Source: Vibrio chagasii
GTDB lineage: Bacteria; Pseudomonadota; Gammaproteobacteria; Enterobacterales; Vibrionaceae
Length of the DNA: 64,000 nucleotides
Assembly: GCF_024347355.1 (NCBI RefSeq)
Contig: NZ_AP025466.1
Location: 930,001 to 994,000 of the forward strand
Direction of reading: 5' to 3'
This document shows, in pieces, positions 55,048 to 64,000 of this stretch; the stretch's first letter is position 1, and each line of letters starts with the position of its first letter. Under the pieces are notes generated by a model that ran no database searches, was not told the DNA's origin, and saw only the letters and a program-made list of their open reading frames with translations. A program made the translations under genes and the position numbers.

Positions 55048-55474
55048 GCTGACCCCGTGTTATTGTTTTATAAAATTAGATGTATATACATGGCGAAAAA
55101 TCGAAAAAAGATGAGAAAAAAAATCAAAAAGGGCCGATAAATATGAGATGTGTCACATATTGTATTTCACCAACCTACTTGTATGCCAAACAATTGAAAA
55201 AAAGGACGTTATCTTCAAATTGTCACTATCGCTCGGTTCTAACGCTCTTAAAATACTGGGCGCACCTCATGGTCGGGTTACAAAATGGCGAAAGCAAAAA
55301 AGCATGGGGGTAAGACGTTCAGGGGGACACTTCATGAAGGGGGATGGGGCGACTGATTGATAGCGCTTGTTAACGACTTTTATTGTCGGCTCTAACAGTG
55401 CCCCATGCTTGACTGGACTGAACCGCTCAGACACAAGCACATTGTTTAATAATACCAGATGGGCCATAACGAAA
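55048..55474 (-). promoter_or_regulatory. Upstream region of Rhs B
   Basis: Second copy of the Rhs promoter region (compare 40,462-40,900), with the palindrome ATGTATATACAT at 55,080-55,091. Its conservation in both copies, while cassettes and tips differ, suggests a common regulator or simply recent duplication. Confidence 0.6.
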
Positions 55475-55494
55475 AGCCCAGCAAATGCTGGGCT
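55475..55494 (-). terminator. Intrinsic terminator between Rhs units C and B
   Basis: The same AGCCCAGC-AAAT-GCTGGGCT stem as at 40,901, again followed by TTTTCGTT on the minus strand. It ends the transcript of the third Rhs gene and its immunity gene. Confidence 0.8.
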
Positions 55495-55736
55495 TGATAT
55501 TACATTATGATTCCTTACCTGGATTGGTACAGGGATAAGGAGTTTAGCTCTTAATATCAACATGTACTGTCTTAACTGTATCAACGTTCTAGTTTTGAGA
55601 AATAGTAACGATCTATAACCTTTCAAACTCTCAACTATCCACACCAAACAGAAGTTTGTGAGCGAGATGCTGGATACGGTGATACAACAAGCAAGCGGCT
55701 AATGGGAATTAGCCGCTAATTAATGCAAGCAAGATA
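55495..55736. repeat. Rhs-array intergenic module, copy 3
   Basis: It shares the outer parts with copy 1 (CACCAAACAGAAGTTTGTGAG and GCAAGCGGCTAA) and GATGCTGGATACG with copy 2; the middle is different. A perfect hairpin AGCGGCTAAT-GGGA-ATTAGCCGCT lies at 55,694-55,717, about 20 bases after the immunity stop codon. Confidence 0.7.
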
Positions 55737-56321
55737 TTAAGACTTCCAGATAGCTCGATAGTTAAAGCCCGTTAGTTGATGCTTTTCAATTTCATTGATA
55801 AAACTTTCTGTAAAGTAAATTCTTGCTTCATTTTTATAGGGAAGCCTAAATAAAGCGTTTTCCCCTAACTTTTTAACATCGAATTCATAATCATCGATAA
55901 CAGGCTGAGGATCTGATAAGTCTAATTCTTCTCTAAACATAATTTCTGACTTATCTAAGTCCAAACAATCAACTACATTAAAGATATTTAATATGTACAG
56001 CTCCTTACCTTCACAATCTAAGGGCAAGAATTGGCCGTATGGCTTAATAAAAGAGCTTAATGCTTCTTTACCTTTTTTATTAAATATCATCATGCCATCG
56101 CAATTAGACGGCACATCTGACTCTATAAACTTCTCTCCTGTATCACTATCTACATAACTGATATAACAAGAAATAGGCAGCCAACTACTCTCATCAACCT
56201 TGTTTTTATCAGCGAACCGAAGCTTTTCCATTTCTTCTGAGTTTCGGCTCCCTACTTCATTTATGCTGCGTAAAAACAGCTCTCCAACCCCAAAAAGGGG
56301 TTTATACATACATATTTTCAT
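55737..56321 (-). CDS. Imm11-like immunity protein of Rhs C
   Basis: The 194-residue soluble protein resembles the Imm11/DUF1629 family of immunity proteins. It has a central CDGMMIFNKKGKEALSSF, a following LYILNIFNVVDCLDLDKS, and the characteristic end LFRLP-x4-EARIYFTESFINEI with GFNYRAIW. It starts three bases after the Rhs C stop (TAG ATT ATG), so translation is coupled. Family members neutralise toxins delivered by neighbouring cells, often nucleases; here the partner tip is an AHH-type nuclease. Without signal peptide or membrane helices it acts in the cytoplasm, consistent with a DNA- or RNA-cleaving toxin. Confidence 0.78.
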   Translation of the reverse strand: MKICMYKPLFGVGELFLRSINEVGSRNSEEMEKLRFADKNKVDESSWLPISCYISYVDSDTGEKFIESDVPSNCDGMMIFNKKGKEALSSFIKPYGQFLPLDCEGKELYILNIFNVVDCLDLDKSEIMFREELDLSDPQPVIDDYEFDVKKLGENALFRLPYKNEARIYFTESFINEIEKHQLTGFNYRAIWKS

Positions 56322-56324
56322 AAT

Positions 56325-56660
56325 CTAATTTTCCCAAGGCTTCTTACCTGACAGTAAATCTTCACGGATTTGGTTGAGAATTCTCGTTGCCTGATCAGGC
56401 GTCGAAGCCCTATCTAGCTTAAAGTTCACATAATCAACATAATCCCTACGGCCTTGACCATACGTGATATCAGAATGCAGAACTTTTCCATATGGGTTAT
56501 TCACTTTCGCATTATTTGGAAGTGCAACCCCGTTAATTGAAGGGTCATTAACATTCAACCCTAAACTATCCAGCTTTTGACGTGCTGAGTTAGCTAACTT
56601 GTCAGTTAATGGGACAGTATGGTGACGCTGCTCTCCTTGTTGAATGATCAACCTAGGATC
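56325..56660 (-). other. AHH-type nuclease domain at the end of Rhs C
   Basis: About 110 residues. The motif RHHTVPL, about 30 residues later GLNVNDPSINGVALP, and then LHSDITYG follow the order of AHH/HNH-type toxins. The short terminal helix segment ends LLSGKKPWEN. Activity on DNA is the usual finding for this superfamily; not shown here. Confidence 0.72.
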
Positions 56661-59600
56661 ATTTTGGTTAGCAGCCCAGTTATCATAATCTTTTCTAAAC
56701 TGTGCCCTTAGTGCTGAGATACTTCTACCCGGGTAACCAGCATTACTTAAGCCTTTAACTAGCCCAGCGGCACCAAGAAGCGCTACTCCCGCTACTGAGA
56801 ACGAGCCTCCTGCACCATGAACAGAGTTAACTTGATTATAACCAGCTGCGTCAAAACGACTTTCAAGAACGTCGAGCGCTTTATCTTGAGCGTTAGTAAT
56901 GAAATCGCCAACAGGCGTAGCCATCACAGCTTCACGAACGACAAACGCTGCTGGACCAGTAGCTACATCAATGGCCATCAAGCCATATTCTAAGTAAGGT
57001 CTCTCAGCAATATTTTGAGCTATATATGATGACAGCTCACCTGCTCCGATTAGCATGTCATCAATAACACCAGAGCCAAAGGCTGCTCTTTTCGAGCCTC
57101 CTGTGATGACTATTTCTAGACGTGTGCTGCCATCACCTAACGATTCTGAGCCTTCACCTAAATACGGAAGTGAAGGGTTCTCTTTAGAAAATATGCTCTG
57201 CTCATACAGACCCATAATCTCTTGAGTTTGAGCATCACTAGCACCAGATAAATTGATTAGATCTCTGGTGGTATCGCGTCTAAGGTCTGTTGAAGAGTCT
57301 TTACTGCCTAAAATACCTAACGCTGTTTCGAGTGTCTTACGGGCATTAGGGTCATCACCGTCTATACCAAAGCGATCAGCTAATTGATCTATCTGATTTT
57401 CATGGTGTTGATGTTTTTGAATACCAGCAACAATAGAGTTACCAAGCGCATTGCCGAAGGAATCGGTTAATATTTGTCCGGCATTGCTTCTCAAAGATTC
57501 ACCATGCATTAGAGACGTCGTTGCCGAGCCTGTGAAACCGGCAATGGTCCCACCTATGATATTGTTTTCACCATTGAGATACTGGTTTACACGACTACTG
57601 ACGAGTGATCCAACCGCTGAAGCTGCAAAGCTCTTCCAACTAAAAGAGACATCCATTCCAACCGCTTTACTTCCCATATAGCGAGTTGCATAGCTAACAG
57701 CGCTACTCGCAAAATTGTTACCATATGAACCTAAGTTAAAGGCCCCAGTTTGCAGCGCAGCTCCAAAACCAGCAGTAGCACCTGCAGCTAACCCTCCTAG
57801 GGCAACTTGTCCCCATGAGAAATCATCCACTACTCCCATGGCTTTACCAACTAATTGACTCGCTATCGAGCCCATAGCGCCCCCAATCGCTGCTGCGCCC
57901 ATTGCCACACCAGCGGACATACCGACGGTGGCACCTCCTGCTAAGGCTGCAGCTCCTGCAGCAGCACCGGTAGCTGTACCCGCAGCGGCCCCAGTAGCCC
58001 CAGCAATCGCTGGAGCGGCTGCCCCAGCAGTATATACAGTAACAACGACAGCAACTACAACCATCACTATCATTGCCACCGGATTACAACTTTTCTTGGG
58101 TGGCGGTGGTGGCATTGGTTCTGGGTTTATATCCCCCAAGACTTCACTTTCATTGTATGGCTTAAAACTCTCCGCCCCATTGAACGTTTGTGTATGAACG
58201 TTAGGGATGACCAACACCTGTCCAGTTGGAGGCTTCTCATTAGGGGATAATCCATTGGCATCGGCAACCAAATACCAATAACGAGAATCACCAAAAACAG
58301 CTTGAGCTATTTGTTGTAGAGTATCGCCAGATTTAACGGTGTAAGAGCTCGGCTCGTTTGAGGCCATAGAGGCGCTATCATCAAGTAAATCGACATCTAA
58401 AGTTTCTCCTGATGAAACTGCGAGTAAATTACCAGCGGCGGTAAGATTTACTTTAGGTAATACAGAGCCACCACTCTGGATTTTAATCTGGCCGTCAAAG
58501 TCACTCAGTACAGAACGTCGACTCTCTGGCTTAGTACTTCCAACTGACAACAGGTTGCCTGCAGAGTCGTAGTTAAATGTACTTTCACCCGTACTCCAAG
58601 TATTGCCCCTTCGTCTAGGCGCTTCATAGGACAATTCCTCCCGTGAATACGTTATCCTAGAGCGTTGACTTGGTTCACGACGACGATAGATACTTCTAAT
58701 CGTATCGTGGTACGCTAACATATTCTTGTCTTCGCTATATATCCAAATATGTTGAGAAGCAATCTGTCCAGTATAGTGATAGGTGAAATCAGTAACTGTC
58801 TCTTTCCTGAATGGTGAGCCATCTCTCCAATTAGTTTGTTTTTCTAACAGCCCATCTTTTTGATATGAATAGGTAATATAGTTATGAGTTTTCTTAGTTT
58901 CTACTGGAGTTCCATAAAGAATAGTAAATTCAGTTCTTATATCTCGTGAAGATAGCGTATGACCTGTAATAGCGCTTGTTCGTACAAAAGAGCGAGTCAT
59001 CACTTCATTGTCACCATAAGTCGTGTACTCTCTAATACCAGACACCTGGCTACTATCATTATCGTAACTTATTATTCTCTCTGTCTTATTATCATCCCTA
59101 TCCCACTCTACCTCATTAATCTTTCTCCCAGCTATATCGTATTCAATTACTCTGCAGCCAGAAAATCCCTTACTCATTACCTCTTCTTTACTGTGTTGCT
59201 CTAGAGACTCATAAGAAGCTACTTCTCTATTTAGAGAATCATAATGATACCAGCGGGTATTTTGATCCCATCCACGTGTTGATGTTACTTTTCTTCGGTT
59301 CCCAACCGCATCATAGTAATACTTAATTTCGGCACCGGGTATAAACTGGCCTTTAAAAAAGTTCTCGTAGTTATTCAAGCGTTTAATTCGCCCTAAACTA
59401 TCCCACTCCGTCCTGGTGATTGTTCGGCCGTATGTACTGAGCCTACCATATCCTTTTAACTGCCTCCATACCTCACGCCCATAGAGATCATAAGAATAGG
59501 TCTCAATTTTGTCTCTGCTCTGGCGCATCCTTAAGCTACCGTTATTATAATAACGATAGGTAATATCTATTCCTGCCCCATTCTTACTAATTAACAACCC

Positions 59601-62600
59601 TGCCTGGTCATAAATATATTTTACCTTAGAGCCATCTGACAATATATCAAACTCTTTATTTCCAGTATAAATATTATATCCATATTCTCTTTTAGACATT
59701 TCTACGCCATCACGAAGCCAAGCCTCTGATAATTTTGAACCTCGGACGTTATATGTATATTTTCGATGTATGCCCTTTCCATGACTTTCTAAAACTTGAC
59801 CTATTTCGTCATATTTTATAAAGCTCTGATATCCAGCACGCCCATGACGGGTTTCGCTAGTTCTTCTGCCCACTTGATCATAGGTGAAACTTTCATAAAC
59901 AACATTCCCTTTTGATCCAGATGAAATTTTAGACCGACTTATTAGTTGGCTTTTTTTATCATAAACATACCTATCGGCTAAGACTCCTGGCTGAAATCTT
60001 ACAAGCGTATCCCCATGTATATTTTTTAAATAAAATACGCCTTGACCTTGATTATTAATATCGATTAACTTTGTTCCAGCACTGTCGAAAACAACTCTTT
60101 GCCAATTTCCATTTGCGTCTTGAGTGCCAATATTATTTCCCATTAAATCATAGTAGTAAAGAGTGGCAGGACGCCTAAAACTAATAGAACCATCCTCATC
60201 AATAACAGTTACCTTAGGGCCAATCTGTTTAATTAGCTGGTTTCTAGAGTTATATTCAAAATTGAACACTTCTCCATTAACCGTTTTCTTTACTACATTA
60301 CCCCATCGATCTAACTCTTGCTCTACAGTTGGCTTTTCAATTGAATAGCTTGGTTTTTTTCCATTTTTCAAATCTTCATATACATTGTTGTATATGTTGA
60401 CCCCTGGTTTCTCCTCATATATCACATTACCTAAAAGATCATATTCTCGATGTATTATTGATGGGGCTAAATATTCATCACTAGTGTTATAATAATATTC
60501 CGATTCATTTATAACCTTTCCAGAAAGGCCATATTGAAAATTTTTCTTTTTGCCATTTTCTACTTTTTCTACGACATTACCCAGCGCATCATAGATATAG
60601 CTCTCAGTAGTAATATCATTGATCTTTTTATTTATAACCTCACCATAAGAGTTGTATACTACAGACTCTTCTATATCCCCAGATGCTAATTTTTTTCTGG
60701 TTAAGACTAAGCGTCCAGTTGCGTCATATTCATATTCCGTTGTAATATCATGGGCGTAGCTAATAACGTTATTAGCAATACGAGAGTCAGCATGTTGAGT
60801 CTCCTTTATCACTCTATTCATACCATCGATACTTACATAAGAAACATTACCCTCAGCATCTTTCTCGCCAACACGTATTCCCTGTGAGCTATAATAGGTA
60901 AATGTTTCTCTGTCTGCAGATTCAACCTTAACTTGGTTTCCCTGCGCGTCATAGAAATAACGACTCTCTAATCGCTGTTTTTTCTGTTTAAAGTTATTAC
61001 CTTTAGGAGGCGTACTAAAATCAACTATCTTTTTTTCAGCAGACCAAGATGAAACAATACGACCAAATGCGTCATATTGATAACTAATGCTCGATTTTGA
61101 ATCCGTAGCCCCAAGGTCATCCGTAATAAAGGTTTTAGTGATCCGACTGCTATAGTCAAAATATGACTTAGAAATAATATCTTTGAAATATTCTTTTAAA
61201 ACACCATTTTCTACACTATGAATTAAAGTGTTCTTTATGATCGTTTCTTTTTTATTACCCTTGTTATCAAAAACAAACGTTGTTTTTCTTATATCTTCGT
61301 CTTTTTCTGATTCTATCCATAAATCAATATCTGACAGATCCCATGGGCCGGTATATTTATTTTTTGCCTCTATTTTTGTGGAGATTTCACCGTAACCATT
61401 ATACCTATAAATAGTTATGTAATTTTCAGCATCTTTTTCGGCGAGCAAATGACCACTCTTCGAATACAGAGATTCTTTAACAGTATAAGACTTGGAACCG
61501 TCACTTCTTTCTGAACGAGTTTTTTCTTTGAAAGCATTAAAAGCAATCGTGTCCAATCGTATATCTGCAGAGGCTGTACCGGAAGCCCTAACCGAAGTTT
61601 GCAAACCACGTTTATCATACCCATACTCAATTGTTCGCTTATTCGCTTGGACTAGAGGATCTTTTACAAAGAGTTCGATTTCGCTGAGCGATGTAAAGCC
61701 TTTTAGGCGGACAAATTTTGTATCTTGCAGATCGTAACGAATACTCATGACACGCTCTCCGAACCCGTTATATTGATGCTCGGTAATGTGTCCTAATTCA
61801 TCAATATCAAACCTCAATTGACCTGCTTCATCATAAATTTTTTCGCGTTGTCCCCCCTCAGAATTAATATTAACCCTCTCATAACCCCCTTTATAAATAA
61901 CTTTATTACTATTTAGGCCCTGAGCCGCTATCTGATTGCCCACAATGTCATAAGTATATGTGTCAATGCGTTGCATATTAGTAGACTTTGCATTGGTAAT
62001 CGCAACAACATTTCCAAAACTATCATATTGATAAGCGCTTTCTATCCTTACACCATCATATTGACGTTCGAATCCTGAAACATCGACTTCAAGAACGTCA
62101 ACCTTCGCTGATAACTCTTCGATTTTGTTGCCCCTAGAATCATAGCGATAAGAAGTGGTCTGAGCATTGAGTTCATCTGGTGACTGATAGTAATCAAAAA
62201 AGACAATATCAGGGTTACTTATCCACCCATTCAGATCCCCACTCGCCATCAGATCTTTCAAAAATTCTTTCAAATGCGTGTTATTAACGAAAACTTGTTT
62301 ACGCCTTATCTCTGAGTGCGAATTATAGGTATATAATGTTGAATATCCTTCGCCGTCGACCTCAAAGACCAAGCGACCCATCGCATCAAACCCATTCAAC
62401 TCTGAGCGCACTCGTCCCGCCTGAACTTCTTGCGATAACGCAGCTTTAAATGCCGCCACCTCCGCGTCACTGCGCCCTTGCAGACTCACCGATTGGTCGT
62501 AACGAATCGTATGCGTTACCCGACCCATGGCATCGTAACCGCGCTCCGTCACCGCCCCCGTTTCACTGATACTGAAGCGCAATTGCCCTTTCTCGTCGTA

Positions 62601-64000
62601 AATAGACTCACTGACTCGGTTGTTCGGCGAGGCCGCTACGGTCCCCGGTTTGGCGTATCGCGTGGTGCGTATGACTCGGTTCGCCGCGTCATACTCATAC
62701 CCCGTGGCATAGCCCAAACCATCAACATCAAATGCCAAACGTCCCGATTCATCATAATGATGTTCGGTGACACGACGAGTGCCCGATAAAGCCTTACTGA
62801 CAGTACTAGTCTGCCAATTAGTAATACCCGATAAGGCGTTAGCATAGCGTATGGTCGCCACTACGCGATTGGCCCCATCATAGTGGTAGGCCGTCACGTA
62901 ATTGAGTGCGTTTATCTCATATTTTACACGCCCCAAACCATCATAGAGTGTGCGCGCAACACCGAAATACCCTGAAGGCTTCTCGATAATCTGACCTGCA
63001 GCATTATAGCGATAAGACACAGTGCGGTTACTCGCCCGACCCGACCAGTTCTGACCTGAACGCACGCGCTTTTCAAGGACTGCGCCCAGGACATCTCGCT
63101 CATACTCAGTCACACGCTCTTGCTGAATCTGGCCATTCGCTGCCAACGCCCCTTCTACCTGCTCGATTATCCGACCATCGAGGTCATAGGTGTACTCGGT
63201 GCCTACCCCGCCTTGCTCAACCCAGATTTTACGGCCCTGACTGTCAAAGCGCAGGGTCGTCACGCGCCCCTCACGATTTTCACTGATACGCTGACCCTGA
63301 GCGTTGTAAGCGTACGTCGTCTCAAGCTTTTCACCGTAGGCATCTTGAATCACTTTCCACTGGCGACCCAGCGCGTCGTAACGATACTCAGTGCAAGTAC
63401 CTTCGGCATTGATGATGAACCTCAACAGGCCCGTTTTGGTATCGTACTCTTTACTGGAGAGGATCTCTGGCTGGTCTGCCCCTTTTGCAAGGAAAGTCGT
63501 ACCAATAACCTGACCATGTTCATTGTATTCAAAGCCACGCTGATGACCCAGCCCATCGGTGATGGTCACCGTTTCACCGTGCGCGTTCTTTTCGGTGACC
63601 GTACGAATGCCCCCCGGCGACACCACAGTCACGCGATGGTTCGCATCATCGTACTCATACTCAGTCTTCTCTCCTGCGCCATTGGTCAGCGATAACGTTC
63701 GACCCAGAGCATCCATCTCAATGCGCTCTTGCACAGCTCCCGATAACCTCACCGTTTTTATGCGACCACCCGCCACATAATCGGTCACTCGCTCGACGCC
63801 TTCACCGTTGGTTTCACTCACCATACGACCTCGATGGTCATATTTACGCTGCCACTGTGAGGCGTACTTCACACGCGAAGAGGTCACGGCCTCTCGCGTA
63901 TCTCCATCCTCAATACGGGTGCCAGCGCGATAATCTTTGGCGACGGACTGATGAATCACGTTCCCTCGTTCATCGTATTCATACCTCGTGACATGACGCG
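56325..64000 (-). CDS. Rhs/YD-repeat toxin C with AHH-type nuclease tip, 3' part
   Basis: The frame is open to the right edge, so the 5' end is outside; about 2558 codons are visible. The right part (62,340-64,000) is close to Rhs A and B, and further left the similarity drops. The YD repeats run on from VNNTHLKEF to DPDELN-type sequence without the ~700-residue coiled-coil insertion. A LysM-like domain (SGDTLQQIAQAVFGDSRYWY), the PPPPKKSCNP link and the Gly/Ala hydrophobic region are kept. The tip ends in GEQRHHTVPLTDKL, later INGVALPNN and VLHSDITYG, matching the AHH branch of HNH/EndoVII nucleases with paired histidines as metal and catalytic residues. Its immunity gene follows directly. 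Confidence 0.88.
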   Translation of the reverse strand, partial: RHVTRYEYDERGNVIHQSVAKDYRAGTRIEDGDTREAVTSSRVKYASQWQRKYDHRGRMVSETNGEGVERVTDYVAGGRIKTVRLSGAVQERIEMDALGRTLSLTNGAGEKTEYEYDDANHRVTVVSPGGIRTVTEKNAHGETVTITDGLGHQRGFEYNEHGQVIGTTFLAKGADQPEILSSKEYDTKTGLLRFIINAEGTCTEYRYDALGRQWKVIQDAYGEKLETTYAYNAQGQRISENREGRVTTLRFDSQGRKIWVEQGGVGTEYTYDLDGRIIEQVEGALAANGQIQQERVTEYERDVLGAVLEKRVRSGQNWSGRASNRTVSYRYNAAGQIIEKPSGYFGVARTLYDGLGRVKYEINALNYVTAYHYDGANRVVATIRYANALSGITNWQTSTVSKALSGTRRVTEHHYDESGRLAFDVDGLGYATGYEYDAANRVIRTTRYAKPGTVAASPNNRVSESIYDEKGQLRFSISETGAVTERGYDAMGRVTHTIRYDQSVSLQGRSDAEVAAFKAALSQEVQAGRVRSELNGFDAMGRLVFEVDGEGYSTLYTYNSHSEIRRKQVFVNNTHLKEFLKDLMASGDLNGWISNPDIVFFDYYQSPDELNAQTTSYRYDSRGNKIEELSAKVDVLEVDVSGFERQYDGVRIESAYQYDSFGNVVAITNAKSTNMQRIDTYTYDIVGNQIAAQGLNSNKVIYKGGYERVNINSEGGQREKIYDEAGQLRFDIDELGHITEHQYNGFGERVMSIRYDLQDTKFVRLKGFTSLSEIELFVKDPLVQANKRTIEYGYDKRGLQTSVRASGTASADIRLDTIAFNAFKEKTRSERSDGSKSYTVKESLYSKSGHLLAEKDAENYITIYRYNGYGEISTKIEAKNKYTGPWDLSDIDLWIESEKDEDIRKTTFVFDNKGNKKETIIKNTLIHSVENGVLKEYFKDIISKSYFDYSSRITKTFITDDLGATDSKSSISYQYDAFGRIVSSWSAEKKIVDFSTPPKGNNFKQKKQRLESRYFYDAQGNQVKVESADRETFTYYSSQGIRVGEKDAEGNVSYVSIDGMNRVIKETQHADSRIANNVISYAHDITTEYEYDATGRLVLTRKKLASGDIEESVVYNSYGEVINKKINDITTESYIYDALGNVVEKVENGKKKNFQYGLSGKVINESEYYYNTSDEYLAPSIIHREYDLLGNVIYEEKPGVNIYNNVYEDLKNGKKPSYSIEKPTVEQELDRWGNVVKKTVNGEVFNFEYNSRNQLIKQIGPKVTVIDEDGSISFRRPATLYYYDLMGNNIGTQDANGNWQRVVFDSAGTKLIDINNQGQGVFYLKNIHGDTLVRFQPGVLADRYVYDKKSQLISRSKISSGSKGNVVYESFTYDQVGRRTSETRHGRAGYQSFIKYDEIGQVLESHGKGIHRKYTYNVRGSKLSEAWLRDGVEMSKREYGYNIYTGNKEFDILSDGSKVKYIYDQAGLLISKNGAGIDITYRYYNNGSLRMRQSRDKIETYSYDLYGREVWRQLKGYGRLSTYGRTITRTEWDSLGRIKRLNNYENFFKGQFIPGAEIKYYYDAVGNRRKVTSTRGWDQNTRWYHYDSLNREVASYESLEQHSKEEVMSKGFSGCRVIEYDIAGRKINEVEWDRDDNKTERIISYDNDSSQVSGIREYTTYGDNEVMTRSFVRTSAITGHTLSSRDIRTEFTILYGTPVETKKTHNYITYSYQKDGLLEKQTNWRDGSPFRKETVTDFTYHYTGQIASQHIWIYSEDKNMLAYHDTIRSIYRRREPSQRSRITYSREELSYEAPRRRGNTWSTGESTFNYDSAGNLLSVGSTKPESRRSVLSDFDGQIKIQSGGSVLPKVNLTAAGNLLAVSSGETLDVDLLDDSASMASNEPSSYTVKSGDTLQQIAQAVFGDSRYWYLVADANGLSPNEKPPTGQVLVIPNVHTQTFNGAESFKPYNESEVLGDINPEPMPPPPPKKSCNPVAMIVMVVVAVVVTVYTAGAAAPAIAGATGAAAGTATGAAAGAAALAGGATVGMSAGVAMGAAAIGGAMGSIASQLVGKAMGVVDDFSWGQVALGGLAAGATAGFGAALQTGAFNLGSYGNNFASSAVSYATRYMGSKAVGMDVSFSWKSFAASAVGSLVSSRVNQYLNGENNIIGGTIAGFTGSATTSLMHGESLRSNAGQILTDSFGNALGNSIVAGIQKHQHHENQIDQLADRFGIDGDDPNARKTLETALGILGSKDSSTDLRRDTTRDLINLSGASDAQTQEIMGLYEQSIFSKENPSLPYLGEGSESLGDGSTRLEIVITGGSKRAAFGSGVIDDMLIGAGELSSYIAQNIAERPYLEYGLMAIDVATGPAAFVVREAVMATPVGDFITNAQDKALDVLESRFDAAGYNQVNSVHGAGGSFSVAGVALLGAAGLVKGLSNAGYPGRSISALRAQFRKDYDNWAANQNDPRLIIQQGEQRHHTVPLTDKLANSARQKLDSLGLNVNDPSINGVALPNNAKVNNPYGKVLHSDITYGQGRRDYVDYVNFKLDRASTPDQATRILNQIREDLLSGKKPWEN

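Noticed and set aside
55267..55647. A 126-codon minus-strand open frame upstream of Rhs B
   Set aside because: Only its second half has a counterpart upstream of Rhs A, it crosses the terminator hairpin, and it has no recognisable domain.
27055..64000. A type VI secretion cluster
   Set aside because: No VgrG, Hcp, PAAR or structural T6SS gene is present in the window; only the Rhs genes and their partners are seen.

Overview
The window looks like chromosomal DNA of a gammaproteobacterium, most likely a Vibrio. I infer this from the overall protein character (SgrR-like regulator, Ohr/OhrR pair, secreted sphingomyelinase, Bcr/CflA pump), moderate GC in the housekeeping parts and IS903-like and IS4 elements. 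No rRNA, tRNA or CRISPR array was seen, and species cannot be fixed from sequence alone.

Region 1 (1-10,250) is an ordinary mixed gene set: the 3' part of an SgrR-type solute-binding regulator, a DMT exporter, a bacterial GH3-type adenylating enzyme, an AraC regulator followed by a MATE pump, a secreted sphingomyelinase-like phosphodiesterase, and a divergent ohr/ohrR peroxide-defence pair.

Region 2 (about 10,290-21,490) is an AT-rich accessory island. It starts with a frameshifted MATE remnant and is bounded by two copies of the same ~130-bp segment, one of them split by an IS903-like element. Inside is a tightly packed minus-strand operon of eight genes: PhyH-type dioxygenase, GT-A-like protein with a DSD motif, fold-III PLP decarboxylase, GNAT acetyltransferase, GT2 glycosyltransferase, hexapeptide acyltransferase, GalU-like nucleotidyltransferase and MATE-type exporter. 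It reads as a self-contained pathway for a decorated, exported amino/sugar compound or a surface glycan modification. A 14.5-copy hexanucleotide repeat lies in its 3' untranslated region. A second IS903-like copy lies upstream of the operon.

Region 3 (21,500-25,760) has two divergent MFS transporters and an IS4-family element inserted exactly into a terminator hairpin.

Region 4 (25,760-64,000) is a tandem array of three giant Rhs/YD-repeat toxin genes on the minus strand, each with its own candidate immunity gene. The first two (4468 and 4526 codons) align without a single indel over 5563 + 6577 bp. They differ in two discrete modules: the C-terminal toxin tip (about 250 residues), and an unexpected internal cassette (174 versus 230 residues) inside a roughly 700-residue coiled-coil insertion. 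The third gene runs off the window. It lacks the coiled-coil insertion, is a mosaic of near-identical and diverged segments, and ends in an AHH-type nuclease with an Imm11-like partner. The units are separated by related intergenic modules carrying the same hairpin terminator, so the array appears to have grown by unit duplication with replacement of tip, immunity gene and internal cassette. The double-variable architecture is the most unusual feature of the window.
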